Of a stretch of 64,000 bases of DNA, positions 1 to 11,682 are shown piece by piece (within the stretch, counting starts at the first letter, position 1; the number at the start of each line of letters is the position of its first letter). Under the pieces are notes generated by a model. It searched no databases. It was not told the DNA's origin and saw only the letters and a list, made by a program, of their open reading frames with translations. Source of the DNA: Prosopocoilus inquinatus (lineage: Eukaryota; Arthropoda; Insecta; Coleoptera; Lucanidae). The translations under genes were made by a program, and so were the position numbers. Location: positions 45,106,001 through 45,170,000 of the forward strand of contig CM069873.1 in the NCBI GenBank assembly GCA_036172665.1. The letters run 5' to 3'.

Positions 1-668
1 TACGTGTTTTATGTAAAGATAAATTTTACGGATGTTTCATATTTGTATTTTTAACTTCATCAATGTTATATGCAGGTATTCTGAAAGTGTGTAATTAAAT
101 GACATTTAAATAAATAATTGCAATAATTGTTCGTAGCTTATTTTTTTAAGCATTAAAGTCTTTTATATTTAACCATAGTAACTTGGTATAATTTAAATTA
201 ATACAATTAAATTTAATTGCTATTGTAAAATAATGGAAGCATTTTTCTTTTGAGGTTTTTATTTTATTAAATAAATTGGTCGTAATTTCATTACTATTTT
301 TAAAATGATGCGAATGAAGTTAACTTCTATTTATTGTGAATATTTTATTAAGTTGAATGTTCTTGTTGTAGGAACATATTTGTAAATATATTATTACATA
401 CTTTCTGAGAGTAGAAGCATGTAAATACTAAAACATAAATTAAAAATTTGTCAAAACAAAACGAATTTACATAGTTAAATAATTTATATTTCTATATTAT
501 TGTTATATAAATCTCAAAATACAAAACCTTAAAGTAAAAATACAGGTTTTTTTTTTCATTGGATCCCTATTGACTTTTTAATGCTGCTCTCGGATTGCGA
601 CGGAGTAAGAATACAGCATGCGTATTGCCAATTTCATTGTCACTCTATTAATTTTCGATTGTATTTAG
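1..668. other. AT-rich intronic DNA upstream of the first zinc-finger exon
   Basis: No reading frame or repeat structure is visible. The stretch ends in a pyrimidine-rich tract and the AG at 667-668 that serves as acceptor for the first zinc-finger exon, so it is most simply intron of a gene whose common 5' exons lie left of the window. Confidence 0.5.
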
Positions 669-922
669 GAAAAGCCGAAGCAAAGTACGGCAAGACTCAC
701 CTGTTCAAATGTGAAAAGTGTACAAAAGGCTTTTCAAGGAGAGATCACCTGAGAACTCATGAAAAAAACATCCACGGTGAAGACGCCGGGCCGTTCGCTT
801 GCATAATTTGCTCTCAATTGTATAAGAATTCTGAAAGTCTGCGTAAGCATATTGCCAAGTTCCACTACCATAAAGTTCAAGAGGTACCTGCCAGAGTTCA
901 GAAAATTCAAATAAACGCTTAA
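669..922 (+). CDS. Alternative terminal exon A of a BTB-zinc-finger type gene (two C2H2 fingers)
   Basis: The exon opens after TTTAG at 664-668, adds two bases to a split codon, and reads to TAA at 920-922. It encodes two classical C2H2 fingers, CEKC...H-x4-H and CIIC...H-x4-H, each with 12 residues between the second Cys and first His, followed by a short basic tail. AATAAA at 927-932 lies directly after the stop. The coding frame can be read upstream to an ATG at 581, but the 5' part has no finger and lies before a good acceptor, so I take 669 as the exon start. Two similar exons follow at 2103 and 2875 with the same entry phase, the arrangement known from lola, broad, fruitless and tramtrack, where a common BTB exon is spliced to one of several finger exons. 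It would be a nuclear DNA-binding specificity module. Which locus this is cannot be told from the fingers alone. Confidence 0.8.
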
Positions 923-2102
923 ATTAAATAAAAAGAAAGAAAAGAATTGTGTGCTTTGGGCATTATGTTTAAGCAAATATTATTAGAATACCTAAGAATT
1001 TGCAATTGTTTAGTTACGTATTTACCTGACCACTATTAATAATCTACAGTTCAGTATATTATTGCATTTTTATACCCTGTTCTAGACGTAAAGAAGTTTG
1101 TACATATTTTTCATAAAGTTTTTTTTTACGTATGTTTCCAATAAGGAGAATGTTAATATTGTTTTTTTCGTGTATTTAGGTTATCCTACCCACGTGAAGT
1201 TTGTTGGAAATTTCTTGTTTCTACATTTTATATTCATTTAAAATCTAACTTTTGTGTTATTTAAAAATATTCGTGAATCAAGTTTACTTCTCAGTTTTTT
1301 GTGCTTAATATCATTTTACAAAGTAATTCTATTTTTTTCTCACTGTTTCATTTTTAATAATTGTTTCAGATTAATTGGAATAATTGTTCTACATTTTGGA
1401 CATTGCAATTACAACTTTATATTAAAGTAAATTTTAAAAAATGAGAGAAATTAAGCTAGTTGTTATAAAAAAATATTTTTTTTAGATTGTACTGTTAGTG
1501 TTACTTTCTAATTTTGCACAATAACTTGGAAATGATAAAAGTGGCTTCCCTTCGCACAATTCAGAATAAAGAACAAACCTTGTCGTTAATTTTTATTTTT
1601 TCTTTACTAAAACTTTTTTTTTTTTGAATAATTTAACTGTTTATGTAAATATTTTGTTTTTGAAGTTTATTTCCATATATTCACTTATTTTATTATTTTA
1701 TTTTGGACTATGGATATTAGTTATTCTACGAAAATAAAAGAAACGAGTTGGAATTTCATGATTAATAAATAATCAAAAGTTGTTGTTAATGAATTTCGTT
1801 TACAAAGTTACTGTAATTTTGTTAAAATATTCGTTAGAACTAGTCATTTTAAATATATGCTGTAAATGACAATATTATTTAGTTTTTTATACATACACGT
1901 TAAAAGTAATGGTCAGGAAAGTTATTAGTATTATTGTGTCACGATGGTATTGTTATTATATAACTATTTTTTATAATTTATATTAAATTTCTCGCAAGTG
2001 CCTTACATAGCTTTTATTGTACTAGTTGAAAACATCAATAAACGTAATCAATTATTGATATCGTAGTATTCTTTTGAAGTTACCTCACGGTCTTTGTTTC
2101 AG
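923..2102. other. Inter-exon DNA between zinc-finger exons A and B
   Basis: AT-rich sequence with many homopolymer runs. Apart from the polyadenylation signal at 927-932 and the acceptor TTTCAG ending at 2102 I see no feature in it. Confidence 0.5.
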
Positions 2103-2284
2103 ACGGCAAAACGCTTTCTTGCCCTCATTGTCCAAAAATGTTTAAATTGGACGATAGCTTGAGAAAACATGTTGCTAATTTGCATGGTAATGATAAGGGT
2201 CCTTTTGTGTGTAATTTATGCGGAAAATTATCAAAGAATCGTAATTCTCTCTATGCACATCGACACAAGGTGCATAAACGGTAA
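2103..2284 (+). CDS. Alternative terminal exon B of the same BTB-zinc-finger type gene
   Basis: This exon is too short for most ORF screens. After the acceptor TTTGTTTCAG (ending 2102) two bases complete a split codon, then the frame reads GKTLSCPHC... to TAA at 2282-2284. Both fingers are canonical C2H2: CPHC with H-x4-H and CNLC with H-x4-H, joined by a linker containing GPFVC that resembles the GPFAC of exon A. Candidate AATAAA signals lie at 2352-2357 and 2364-2369. Phase, length and finger spacing match exons A and C, so this is very probably a third-choice 3' exon of one locus and not an independent gene. The inference rests on splice signals and homology, not on transcripts. Confidence 0.78.
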
Positions 2285-2874
2285 GATTTTTATTTCATCA
2301 TAAACAGAACTAGATCAACTGAAGACTTAAGAAGAATAAAAAGTACTTTTCAATAAATGAATGAATAAAAATCAGTTGATTTAGCAAATCAAACAAAGTT
2401 TGTTTTTATTAATAATTCGTATGTTGCAGCTTACCAAATGGATTGTATGTTCCCTGATTTACATTACAATTTAAAAGAGAATTGTCTAGAAATGTATTTT
2501 AATTTTATACACATTTTACTTTATTGTTAACTACTATTGAGAATAAATTTTATTTTGTTAAAATTTTTGTTTTGTTTTAAAAATTTCACCTCTACCTCTC
2601 AGTATTTTTGTAAATAACTGTGTGTGTGATGTGTACTTTAGACTTATTTGGGGGATAAACTGTAAGACTGTTAATTAATCTGCAATTTTGATATACTCGA
2701 TCACGATTTGTAATTTTTTTTCTTTTTTTTGTTCTTACTAACATAATGTGCAGTCTTAGAGTTCTTTTATTTACTACTGGTGATGTGGTTAACTCTGTAA
2801 ATACTTCAATTAAAAACTAAGGTAATATGATAATACATTTTCATTATCTTTATATTAGGCTATATTTTTTTCAG
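2285..2874. other. Inter-exon DNA between zinc-finger exons B and C
   Basis: Contains AATAAA signals near 2352 and 2364 that could end the exon B transcript, and the polypyrimidine tract plus TTTTTTCAG acceptor of exon C at its right end. Nothing else is recognisable. Confidence 0.5.
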
Positions 2875-3101
2875 ATATACTCGCGTTCGCGATGGAAGCC
2901 AAGTCGCACGTATACTGTCCGTACTGCTACAGGAAATTTGTCAATCGCTACAACCTTAAAATTCACATCCGAGATAAACACGACACCAGTGAGACCAATT
3001 TAGATTGTATAGTTTGTGGGAAAACCATGAGGAACAAAAGTTGCCTTAGGGTTCACATGTACCACCATCGCAAACAACAGCTGAAACTGGAAAATGCGTA
3101 A
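2875..3101 (+). CDS. Alternative terminal exon C of the same BTB-zinc-finger type gene
   Basis: The acceptor is TTTTTTTCAG ending at 2874. Two bases complete a split codon and the frame passes through an internal ATG (2892) to TAA at 3099-3101. It encodes two C2H2 fingers, CPYC...H-x4-H and CIVC...H-x3-H, then a short tail rich in Gln, Lys and Leu. The internal Met is unlikely to be a real start because the frame is open and splice-compatible back to the acceptor. Entry phase is the same as for exons A and B. The product would be another DNA-binding isoform of a BTB-ZF transcription factor. No further finger exon is visible to the right before unrelated repeats begin, so C may be the last of the series. 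Confidence 0.8.
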
Positions 3102-3698
3102 TTAAAGCCTGCTTTAAATCTAAACGGACTTGTAAAAAATCCTCGTGACTTAAAGGAACTAAAGAATGATAGTATTTAGTTTATTATTAAACTGTAACAT
3201 TCCTCAGTAAGTTTTTTGAAAACAACTTGTAAATAGTAATATTCTTTTGTAAAAAAAAGTTATAAATTTAAATTGTTTGTGTTACGGATTAAATCTGAAA
3301 ATGAACAAAGACTCAGTCTTCACGTCGATCAAATTATGTTACGTATTTCCGTATTTGTATTTAATTCAAAATAATCTTGAATTTTTAAGGTTCCGTATTT
3401 AGCGACTAAAATTATTGTTTTTGGATTTGTCTGTAACAAACCGTGATTATGCATTCTCACTTTGTACTTTCTGTATTTTTAAGTTCATTTGAACAAATTA
3501 AAACAAATATTTTATTTATTTTTTTGTTTAAATAGATACAGCCGGGAGCATAAAATACGGGACATTTAAAGCTAAAAGCTGTAAGAATGTTCCGTTTTCT
3601 ATGCAAGCGATAGTACCTCACCTTCTGCTTTTACATATTCCTATCAGTTATGAAAAGTAACTGTATTACAAACTGCATCGTATCGCCTGTCGTGTGTA
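3102..3698. other. AT-rich flank after the last zinc-finger exon
   Basis: Probably 3' untranslated and intergenic sequence. There is no clear AATAAA close to the stop of exon C and no recognisable gene. Confidence 0.4.
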
Positions 3699-4672
3699 CA
3701 GGGTTACAACTAATTAAAGGCCCACCATGAGGATCTCGTAAACTACATACATATAACAGTTACGAGGATGGTTAAATTAGAAAAAAGTTGCGCAATTTTC
3801 GGTTCTATAAAAACGTGTAAAAAATCTTTTCTATAATCATTTATTTCTGATTTTTTTTCAAAAAACTGAAAATTCTCAATATCAAAAAGCTTGAAGATCT
3901 GGTTTATTCATTATCATAGAATCACATCTTAAAGAGGTTAGGTTCTCCATTTTACGCAAAGCAAAAAAATAAATACTACAGGAAACTGCTTTTTTCTATT
4001 ATTTTTTTGCTTTCAACTAAGTTAGGATTGACAGTCTCACAGATACGACTGTCAACTGTTTTTTTTTTCTCTTACGGGTGATATCTTAAATATTCGTATC
4101 GTGTGATACAAAAATGAAATCTGAATACGGCGATATGTCACACTACGCTTTTGTTTGAGCATGAAATATTAAGTTACTAAAAAATAGTTTCAGAAACTTT
4201 TTAATCAAGTAAACGAAAGCTTACAAACATTAGGAACTAAAGTGATCATTAAATTAACAAAGCTTATTAAATTATAGTACGGATTTATATTATTAAAAAA
4301 ACATATTTTCTGAAATAATTTTTTAGTCACTTAGTATTTCGTTTTGAAACACATAGTATGAATTATGAATATCTAAGATAGCGCCCGGAAGAGAAAAAAT
4401 AGTTGACAGTCATATCTACGAAACTGTAATTTTTAACCTAGTTATATCTTCTGATGCCATTAGATTTTCCATCGAATTTAAATAAAATACCTGAACTTCA
4501 TAGTTCTATGTTAATAAAGAAGAAATTCGAGATTTTAAAAATTAAGAATTTTCAGATTTTTCAAGATATTTCAGGAACTAATGAAGATACACGAGATTTT
4601 TGGCATACTTTTATTCTCGAAAATAGCGCAACTTTTGTAATTTAACCGTCTTTTTAATTACTTGTAACCCTG
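3699..4672. mobile_element. Foldback MITE, 974 bp, CAGGGTTAC termini
   Basis: The left end CAGGGTTACAACTAATTAAA and the right end read in reverse complement, CAGGGTTACAAGTAATTAAA, are almost the same, and similarity continues inward through a motif containing GTTGCGC. A further inverted pair (GACAGTC...GACTGTC) lies nearer the middle. The left flank is TA, the right flank CA, consistent with a TA target duplication that has mutated. No protein is encoded; a 63-codon frame at 4454-4645 lies within the right arm and has no recognisable domain. Short TA-flanked foldbacks of this kind are usually mobilised by mariner/Tc1-type transposases. Confidence 0.75.
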
Positions 4673-5772
4673 CATGTCGTCATTGCAAATTTTGCAATTT
4701 TCAATTTATAATGAATTTCTTACAAGAAAGACTCAAGTTCAAGACTTTAAGTTCCAGAAAAATTATCGAAGGAAGCAGAAAGTGAAAGCAATTCAAAAAT
4801 AAGAAAGTATATTCAATTTATAAATGTACGAAATGACTAAAAATATAGGGAAGTCTGACAGCCTACAGCAGTGACTGCTTCTCCAATAATTTCGTTTGTT
4901 GCTTCTCTTTGCTTTGTATTTTACTTAATTGTTATCATCCAAGTTAAAACACAGAGAATAAATCGATCTGTTCCTTAAAATATCTTGGTAAGTATTTAAT
5001 ATTACATAATAATAACTAGAGCTTAATTTACTCAATCACAATTAGTAGAAAATATTTTCTTTTTTTAGGTACAAAAGGAAATTAAAGAAAATTGCAGATC
5101 ACTAGTCACAGGCATTTAGATTATAAGACTTTTAGGACACGTTAGATAATTTCACACAAAAAAATATGTTTGCATGCTATTCAAATGACAATGGAATCAC
5201 GGAGTTTGCAGGGTTATCACATTTTTCTAGAAAAATTTAGCCAAACGTCTTACAAAAAGTAGTTCAATTACGCTGAGTAATAACTTTATTAGAAATATTA
5301 GCCCTTAGTGAAAAAAAAATCTAAAAATTGGAAATTTTATTTGAACGCAGAAATAAATTTAAAAAAACAAACGGTAAAACAGTTTATTGTCTTTTTTCTG
5401 TTTTCTGGACTAAAATAAGTGATAGCGGTGGAACCCTACCTTCGAATTTGCAAATAAATTTATATTACAATCACGTAAAAGAAAAAAATCCAATTTTGTA
5501 ACATAACGACAGTGAACTTTAGGCGTTTTCGTAACTTCAACCGTGTTAGTCAAGTCAGGTTGACCGGTTAATGCATTTTTCCGAACCGGGCGACGTCAGA
5601 TCGGAACATTTACGAACGCCACCAACAAATATTTATTAGTTTGACAAAATCTCTAACCTCATATCATAAATTTAGTCGTTATGAACACGTTACGAATGAG
5701 AAAACTAAAAGAAAAATTGCTGCAGCTACTTTTTTTTTGTTTCAAGTTAATAAGTTATGTATATTACACTTA
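4673..5772. other. Gene-free stretch
   Basis: AT-rich sequence without recognisable coding potential. A 79-codon frame near 5641-5880 runs across the terminal repeat of the Harbinger element and is not a gene. Confidence 0.45.
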
Positions 5773-6037
5773 GGCCCGGTTTTTCAATTGATTGGTAAAG
5801 TGATTGTTACTTGCCAGTGGGATAAATTTAATCTGTTTTTTAACGTGCTTGTTAAACAAAATCTGTCTTTCAATCTATAAATTTCTGTATTACTTAATAA
5901 CCAAATTTTTATGATAACCGTATGTTGATCACACTGAAGAATACAGATAACTATCTTCATATCTACGTTTTAACCCGCAGGGAAGGTGAAGTGCGTAAGG
6001 TTATTTAGTTTCAAGTTGAGTTTGAATTATTATAGAC

Positions 6038-8231
6038 ATGAGTGAAAATTTGAGGCAAAAAAAGAAAGCAAGAGCAACAAATTTTACGCCAACAGAAATC
6101 GATCTGCTGAGCGAGTTGGCGAGTAAAATACGCAGGAGTTATACAATCAAAAAAATCAGATGTAATAACATGGAAGGAAAAAGAAGAGAAATGGGCCATT
6201 ATTAAAAACGAATTTAATAGTGTAAATATTGGAGTACCAAGAACGATGTAAAGCCTAAAAACAAAGTATGATACCTTTTTTTTTTTTTATCTGGTGTTTG
6301 CCCAACGGGGTCCTAAGTCATAGACTTTCCATGGCTTTGTTACTTCCAAACCTCCTCGCCGTTGAAGGGGAAGTAATGTCGAATTTTCTCCCCAACACTA
6401 AATGGTACCTGAAGTGAGTAACAACCCTCGAGAATTATCTCGAGCGGATGCGAACCCACGACCTTACGATTGCGAGGCTGGTCCCTTACGACTAGACCGT
6501 TCAGGCATTAAAAAAGGAATTGCAAAAAAAGGCAGCAAATAATAAATTAGAAATGTATAAGGCAGGTGGAGGTGTTAATAAAGGCATACCATTTACGCCT
6601 CCTGAAGAAAAAATATACAATATAATCTGGCTCAGTGTTGAAGGTTTGCCAAGCAGACATGATGATGACAGTAAGTATATTAACGTATGTAAATTTGGTA
6701 ATGTATAATTATGTACATTAGACAGCGAAGTAAATATATTTGTCTTTTGTAGATAGTAATTTTGAGAGTAGTTGCAATGGAAATCAAGACATACTGGACC
6801 AAAACATAGAAGTTGAGACTGAGCATGAAATTGTGGAAATAGATAACACAGAAGCATCGTATATATGTACAAGTAAGTCATACTTTTCTGTAGGATGTGT
6901 TTTTTAATACTTGAGCAGTTGACATTAATATGCAAATTAGATAGTCATTTCTATATTTGAACACCAGTTTGAAGAAAGAATAATAGTTATTCATACTTTC
7001 TTCCGTATGACATAGTAAAATTTTTGTATAAAATTTGTCAAAACCACATTCAAGCAATAAACATTCACGATGGTAACCTGTCTCTCGCTTTGTAATAGAT
7101 TTCACACAAAAATTTACTTTAAATTTGAAGGTATATACTTTAAAATGAAGAATATATCTGTTTTCTTATTTTTTAAGTGACTAGTGAATTGTAATCTTCT
7201 TTAGCTCTGTTATGAAAACAGCCTTAAAGCTTTTTTCTTCAATTTTTAGACAGGCAACCTACAATCTGTCAATATTTCTTTAGAAGGTGGGATTCAAACA
7301 TTCAATAGTTCTATTGAAAGCTGTACTGCTTCCACAAGTCAAGAAATACCTTCAACTTCAACTCAAAATTCACGGTCAAAATGGAATCCTAATTAAAAAA
7401 AAAATCTGTTTCCAAGTCTCTGCAAGGTAAAGAGTGTAAATATTTTTTTTATTATGACTAAGCATAGGATTTCAGTAAGTACACGCCATCGTTTCAGTAG
7501 CGCCGTAAAAATGTATCGAACATGCACATTGTGTAATGGGACGGTGAAAATAATTTACGGCGTTCTTACTAGGTGACGCAATGTCGTAATAAAGTTCGCC
7601 GGTCGATGTACAACTGGTCAACTAATTACTCTGAATATCTTTACACATTTAAACAAGAAGAATTGATTACACAACTGTAATTTTTTATTGCGGCAATAGT
7701 GCTCTGTTTTTTGTTATACTGAGTAACACCATTGCTGTAGCGGCGTTAATTGTTTGTTTACACGTTACGGTCTAATATCTTATATTGCCCGCTTCATTAG
7801 AATTTGAACCGCGCAAAATATATTTATCCTATATACATATAATTATGACAAGTACTATAAAAGCAATAAAAGCTCAATTACAACATTATATTTAATTTAA
7901 ATTTTAATTGCTCTCACTGTATATTATTTGTAGTAATCTTTTGAAATATTTTAGTGAAGAAAAATAATAAATTGTCAAGACCTCATGTTACTGAAAAAAT
8001 TTGGCAGGAGCCAAGAAAAAACTGTTGGATTTACAGTATGAGTACTTACAGTTAGAAATGAATTTCAAAAGGAAGGAGGAAGAATTAAAAGTTAAAAAAG
8101 CTGAAGAGGAACTTCGTAGTACACAGTTAGATGTAGAAATCAAAACTGTTGAAAAACAAATAAAGGAAGAAACCTTAAAAAAAATAATGAATTCGGACCA
8201 TTCTTTACGATTTGCGATAATTGAGTTGTGA
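6038..8231 (+). pseudogene. Myb/SANT-like DNA-binding accessory protein of Harbinger (MSANTD-like), four exons, broken
   Basis: In Harbinger elements this protein binds the transposon ends and carries the transposase into the nucleus. Exon 1 starts at ATG 6038 (MSENLRQ...). A one-base frameshift near 6125 leads into a frame with SDVITWKEKEEKW, the helical Myb/SANT signature of this family. It then meets a TAA near 6250 and the SINE at 6275-6508, and resumes with LKKELQKKAANNKLEMYKAG, the post-domain helix. Splice signals fit exon 1 ending at 6670 (GTAAGT), exon 2 at 6753-6872 (acidic, then GTAAGT), exon 3 from 7254 with a stop at 7393-7395 beside an A-run, and a final exon to about 8231 encoding a Lys/Glu-rich coiled coil (LLDLQYEYLQLEMNFKRKEE) as in MSANTD proteins. 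The frame is interrupted by at least one frameshift, two stops and the SINE. Confidence 0.8.
6275..6508 (-). mobile_element. tRNA-derived SINE inserted in the Harbinger Myb exon
   Basis: On the minus strand the insert begins ATGCCTGAACGGTCTAGTCG and contains GGTTCGCATCC, close to the RNA polymerase III B-box consensus, about 40 bases further on. The head resembles a tRNA with its A- and B-box spacing. The plus-strand left end is a run of about 14 T, that is, a 3' poly(A) tail for a minus-strand insertion. It interrupts a coding exon whose frame continues on both sides, which dates it after the Harbinger copy. A clean target duplication is not obvious. Confidence 0.75.
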
Positions 8232-8692
8232 TAGTGGATGCATAAGGATGTTTTATTTCAACAATGCAGAGTATATTTATGTTGATAATACAGATATTTT
8301 TGATAACCGTTTTTTTGTTGTTCATCTAAAGACATTATTCGATGATTGTGCATTCGATTTTCAGTTTCGAATAGCTCAAAAGTGATATGTTTGCCTTTAC
8401 ACTATGCGATTTTCTATTCCAGGAGCTAGTTTCAGTTGAGATAAACTCTAATATAAAATCGAACAGAAAAATTAAATACAAATTCGAATAATGTAAACTA
8501 GCCTTAATATAAAATTCTGCTTTTAAACTTCCTTTTAATTTTTAAGATCATAATACTCATGTTATTTATGTATATTAAAAGTTTGTTTATTATTGGTACA
8601 ATAAATACATTTTCAATTACATAAACATAATCGAAAAAAAGCAATTTAGCTTTTAAGAAATAAAAATTAAACTAGGTGAGCAAAATATTGAT

Positions 8693-10217
8693 TTATAAGT
8701 GCTGTTCTGGACCTTGGTTATTACGGATGATTTCTCCAGGCACCACCTCATCAATTAACAGCTGAATCTCTTGATCCACTCCCAATTCAGGCTCATTCTC
8801 CAGTATGGCGATATTATGTAAAATTACTGTCGCACTAATAATATCTTGAGTTATTTCTAATTTTAAACGTGACCCCAAAGCTAAAATGGGAAACCTCCGT
8901 TTCCAAACACCGTTTCAATTGGATTCCTTGTTCTGATTTGTGATTCGTTGTACCTAACTTCAGGTTCTGTAGCAGGGTTTAGTAAAGGTGTCATGAGATA
9001 CTGTGATACTGGATATCTACTATCCCCTAATATGAATGTATTCTCCATGCTCAAAATGTGCTTTAAGCGATAAATTATCAAATACATTTATATCGTTAGA
9101 TGGTCCTGGCCATCTTGCTACTATATTACGAATTTTTAATTGATTATCAAATGCTAACATCACATTTAACGAAAAATATCCCTTTCTGTTGCGATTCCTT
9201 TCAGCTTGCTCTCCGCCTGGGCTCTGAATTTTAATGCGAGTGTCATCAATAGCCAACAGCACCCTAGGGAATGATGCTATCCTGTAAAAACCTTGTTGGA
9301 TGATAGGTTTTTCTTGGGTATCCGGCGTTTTTAAAAAATTGTTTTTTATCTCGCATATTGCTGTAGTTACCCTTTTTATTACGATTGATGCAGTTGACTT
9401 ATCTACTCCAGCAAAATCGCCAACAGAAATCAGCATATTGCCAGAAGCATAAAATCGTAAACAAAGAAGCAGCTGCTGGAGCGGTGTTAAAGCATGGTTT
9501 CTAAAAATCATAAATTGTACCGGATAAAAAAGTCAACAAAAAATTATTATTACGTTTCTATCTTCAAATTGAAAATTATGAGCATTTAAATATTGGAACT
9601 TAGTTTTTATAAAAATAGTTTGGTGATACTGCGTTTGATGGAGATGCGCGCTGTCTTGAGGTTTTGGAAATTGGAGGTACATCGAGACAAACATCAACAG
9701 TTAACAAACGTCCACCTACTTATGAATGCACCACTAATTTTCAAAACATATTTAAACGCAGTATAAATGCGAGCGCTTTCTCTTTGCGCGTACCTTCAGC
9801 AAAATGTATCTTTATAAATTGGCTGAATTCTAGTTATCCGCTCTTTTAACTGATTGGTTGATTTAAAATATCTGACTGTTTCAACATTCAGAAATTTGAA
9901 ATCAACCAATCACGCTTTTAATGTATAAAATTGTAAACATTACAAAAGTTTCATGAACGTATAATAACCTATAATAAATACCTGTCAGTTGGAAATCGAA
10001 TTCTATTTTCAATTAGTGGTAACAAGTTCTAAATAGCATTCTTGGAAAGTCGAAATCTGTTAATAAATTCCATGTCGTTCGAGTAATTCATGTGATCTGG
10101 CCGTTGACAAATTATATGCACTCTTCTATTTAGGCCTATAGCGTTTGCTAAATCATATATATTATCATCCGAATCAGATTCGTCGGAAAATATATTTACA
10201 TTTTCCACATTATCCAT
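8693..10217 (-). pseudogene. HARBI1-like PIF/Harbinger transposase (DDE nuclease), two exons, broken
   Basis: Exon 1 begins at 10217 (MDNVENVN...) and reads an acidic leader then FINRFRLSKNAI. An in-frame TAG follows, after which the frame continues NLLPLIENRIRFPTDR to a donor at 9982/9981 (CAG/GTATTT). The acceptor TTTTTAG at 9501 joins it in frame to NHALTPLQQLLLCLRFYASG, as in family members, giving a 481-base intron. The DDE fold follows with AIDDTRI (first Asp), a motif ending PGPSNDINVF (second Asp) and a region with RNPIETVFG (third acidic residue). One frameshift lies near 9070 and another near 8895, where VWKRRFPILALGSRLKL continues in a shifted frame. The end is at 8693. Length fits HARBI1 relatives, but one stop and two frameshifts make it inactive. 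Confidence 0.85.
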
Positions 10218-10447
10218 TTTTAATTTTAATTCAAATACAAAGAAGTTGAATCGTACAATTCCTCATGCACATTTATGTCTCCCCTCTACTTGTTTAGCGC
10301 TAACAAGCAAATTTACTGGCTGTTAGTTTACCTCCTTGTTAACACGAATTGTTAAGACTACCAATACTTTGATAAACTCATTTTCTGAGCTAACAATCGG
10401 ATAACACTAACAGTCACTTTAACAATCGATTGAAAAACCGGGCCTAA

Positions 10448-11638
10448 GGCCCGATTTTTCAAGTGATTGGTAAAGTGATAGTTACTTACCACTGGGATAA
10501 TTGAACCTCCTTGATAAAGTGCTTGTTAAACAAAATCTCCATTTTCAATTATAAATCAAATACCAAAGAAGTAGAGTCGTACAGTTACTCGTACACATTT
10601 ATGTATCCCCTCTACATGTTTATCGCTACCAAGCAAATTTACTGGCTGTTAGTTTACCTCCTTGTTAAAAGGAATTTATGTCATTGTTAAGACTACCAAT
10701 ACTTTGATAAACTCATTTTCTGAGCTAACAATCGAATAACACTAACAGTCACTTTACCAATCGATTGGTAAAGTGATGGTGACTTACCACTGGGATAAGT
10801 CTTTGGTAACATGCTTGTTAAACAAAATCTCCATTTTTAATTATAAATCAAATACCACAGAAGTAGAGTCGTTGCACGTATCCATTTATGTATCCCCTCT
10901 ATATGTTTACCGCTACCAAGCAAATTTACTGGCTGTTAGTTTATCTCCTTGTTAAAAGGAATTTATGTCATTGTTAAGACTACCAATACTTTGATAAACT
11001 CATTTTCTGAGCTAACAATCGAATAACACTAACAGTCACTTTACCAATCGATTGGTAAAGTGATGGTGACTTACCACTGGGATAAGTCTTTGGTAACATG
11101 CTTGTTAAACAAAATCTCCATTTTCAATTAAAAATCAAATACCACAGAAGTAGAGTCGTTGCATGTATCCATTTATGTATCCCCTCTACCTACATGTTTA
11201 CTGCTACCAAGCAAATTTACTGGCTGTTAGTTTACCTCCTTGTTAAAAGGAATTTATGTCATTGTTAAGACTACCAATACTTTGATAAACTCATTTTCTG
11301 AGCTAACAATCGAATAACACTAACAGTCACTTTACCAATCGATTGGTAAAGTGATGGTGACTTACCACTGGGATAAGTCTTTGGTAACATGCTTGTTAAA
11401 CAAAATCTCCATTTTCAATTATAAATCAAATACTACAGAAGTAGAGTCGTTGCTCGTACCCATTTATGTATCCCCTCTACATGTTTACCGCTACCAAGCA
11501 AATTTACTGGCTGTTACCTCCTTGTTAAAAGGAATTTATGTCATTGTTAAGACTACCAATACTTTGATAAACTCATTTTCTGAGGTAGCAATCGGATAAC
11601 ACTAACAGTCACTTTACCAATCGATTGAAAAACCGGGC
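10448..11638. repeat. Tandem array of four Harbinger-related MITE units (about 290 bp each)
   Basis: The motif GATTGGTAAAGTGAT recurs at 10465, 10763, 11050 and 11341, giving periods of 298, 287 and 291 bases. Each unit has the same body (CCCCTCTACATGTTT, CTGGCTGTTAG, ATTTATGTCATTGTTAAGAC). The outer ends keep the full terminal repeat (GGCCCGATTTTTC at the left, GAAAAACCGGGCC at the right). The three internal junctions have lost those termini and are reduced to a palindrome centred on CCAATCGATTGG. The terminal repeats match those of the Harbinger element immediately to the left, so these are its non-autonomous derivatives. Short open frames across the units are not genes. Confidence 0.88.
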
Positions 11639-11682
11639 CTTTGATAAACTCATTTTCTGTGCCAACAATCGGATAACACTTA

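Larger units (their letters stand above)
5773..10444. mobile_element. PIF/Harbinger DNA transposon, about 4.7 kb, decayed
   Basis: The termini are inverted repeats: GGCCCGGTTTTTCAATTGAT at the left and ATCGATTGAAAAACCGGGCC at the right. Similarity continues inward (GGTAAAGTGA / TCACTTTA). The flanking trinucleotides are TTA at the left and TAA at the right, of the TWA type used by PIF/Harbinger, though not an identical duplication. The inside holds the two genes typical of this superfamily in convergent orientation, a Myb/SANT-like protein on + and a HARBI1-like nuclease on -. Both carry frameshifts and stops, so the copy is not autonomous. A SINE is nested at 6275-6508, and related MITEs start directly at the right end. 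Confidence 0.85.

Noticed and set aside
10773..11599. Repeated frames starting MMVTYHWDKSLVTC
   Set aside because: They recur once per unit of the tandem MITE array and have no coding signature.
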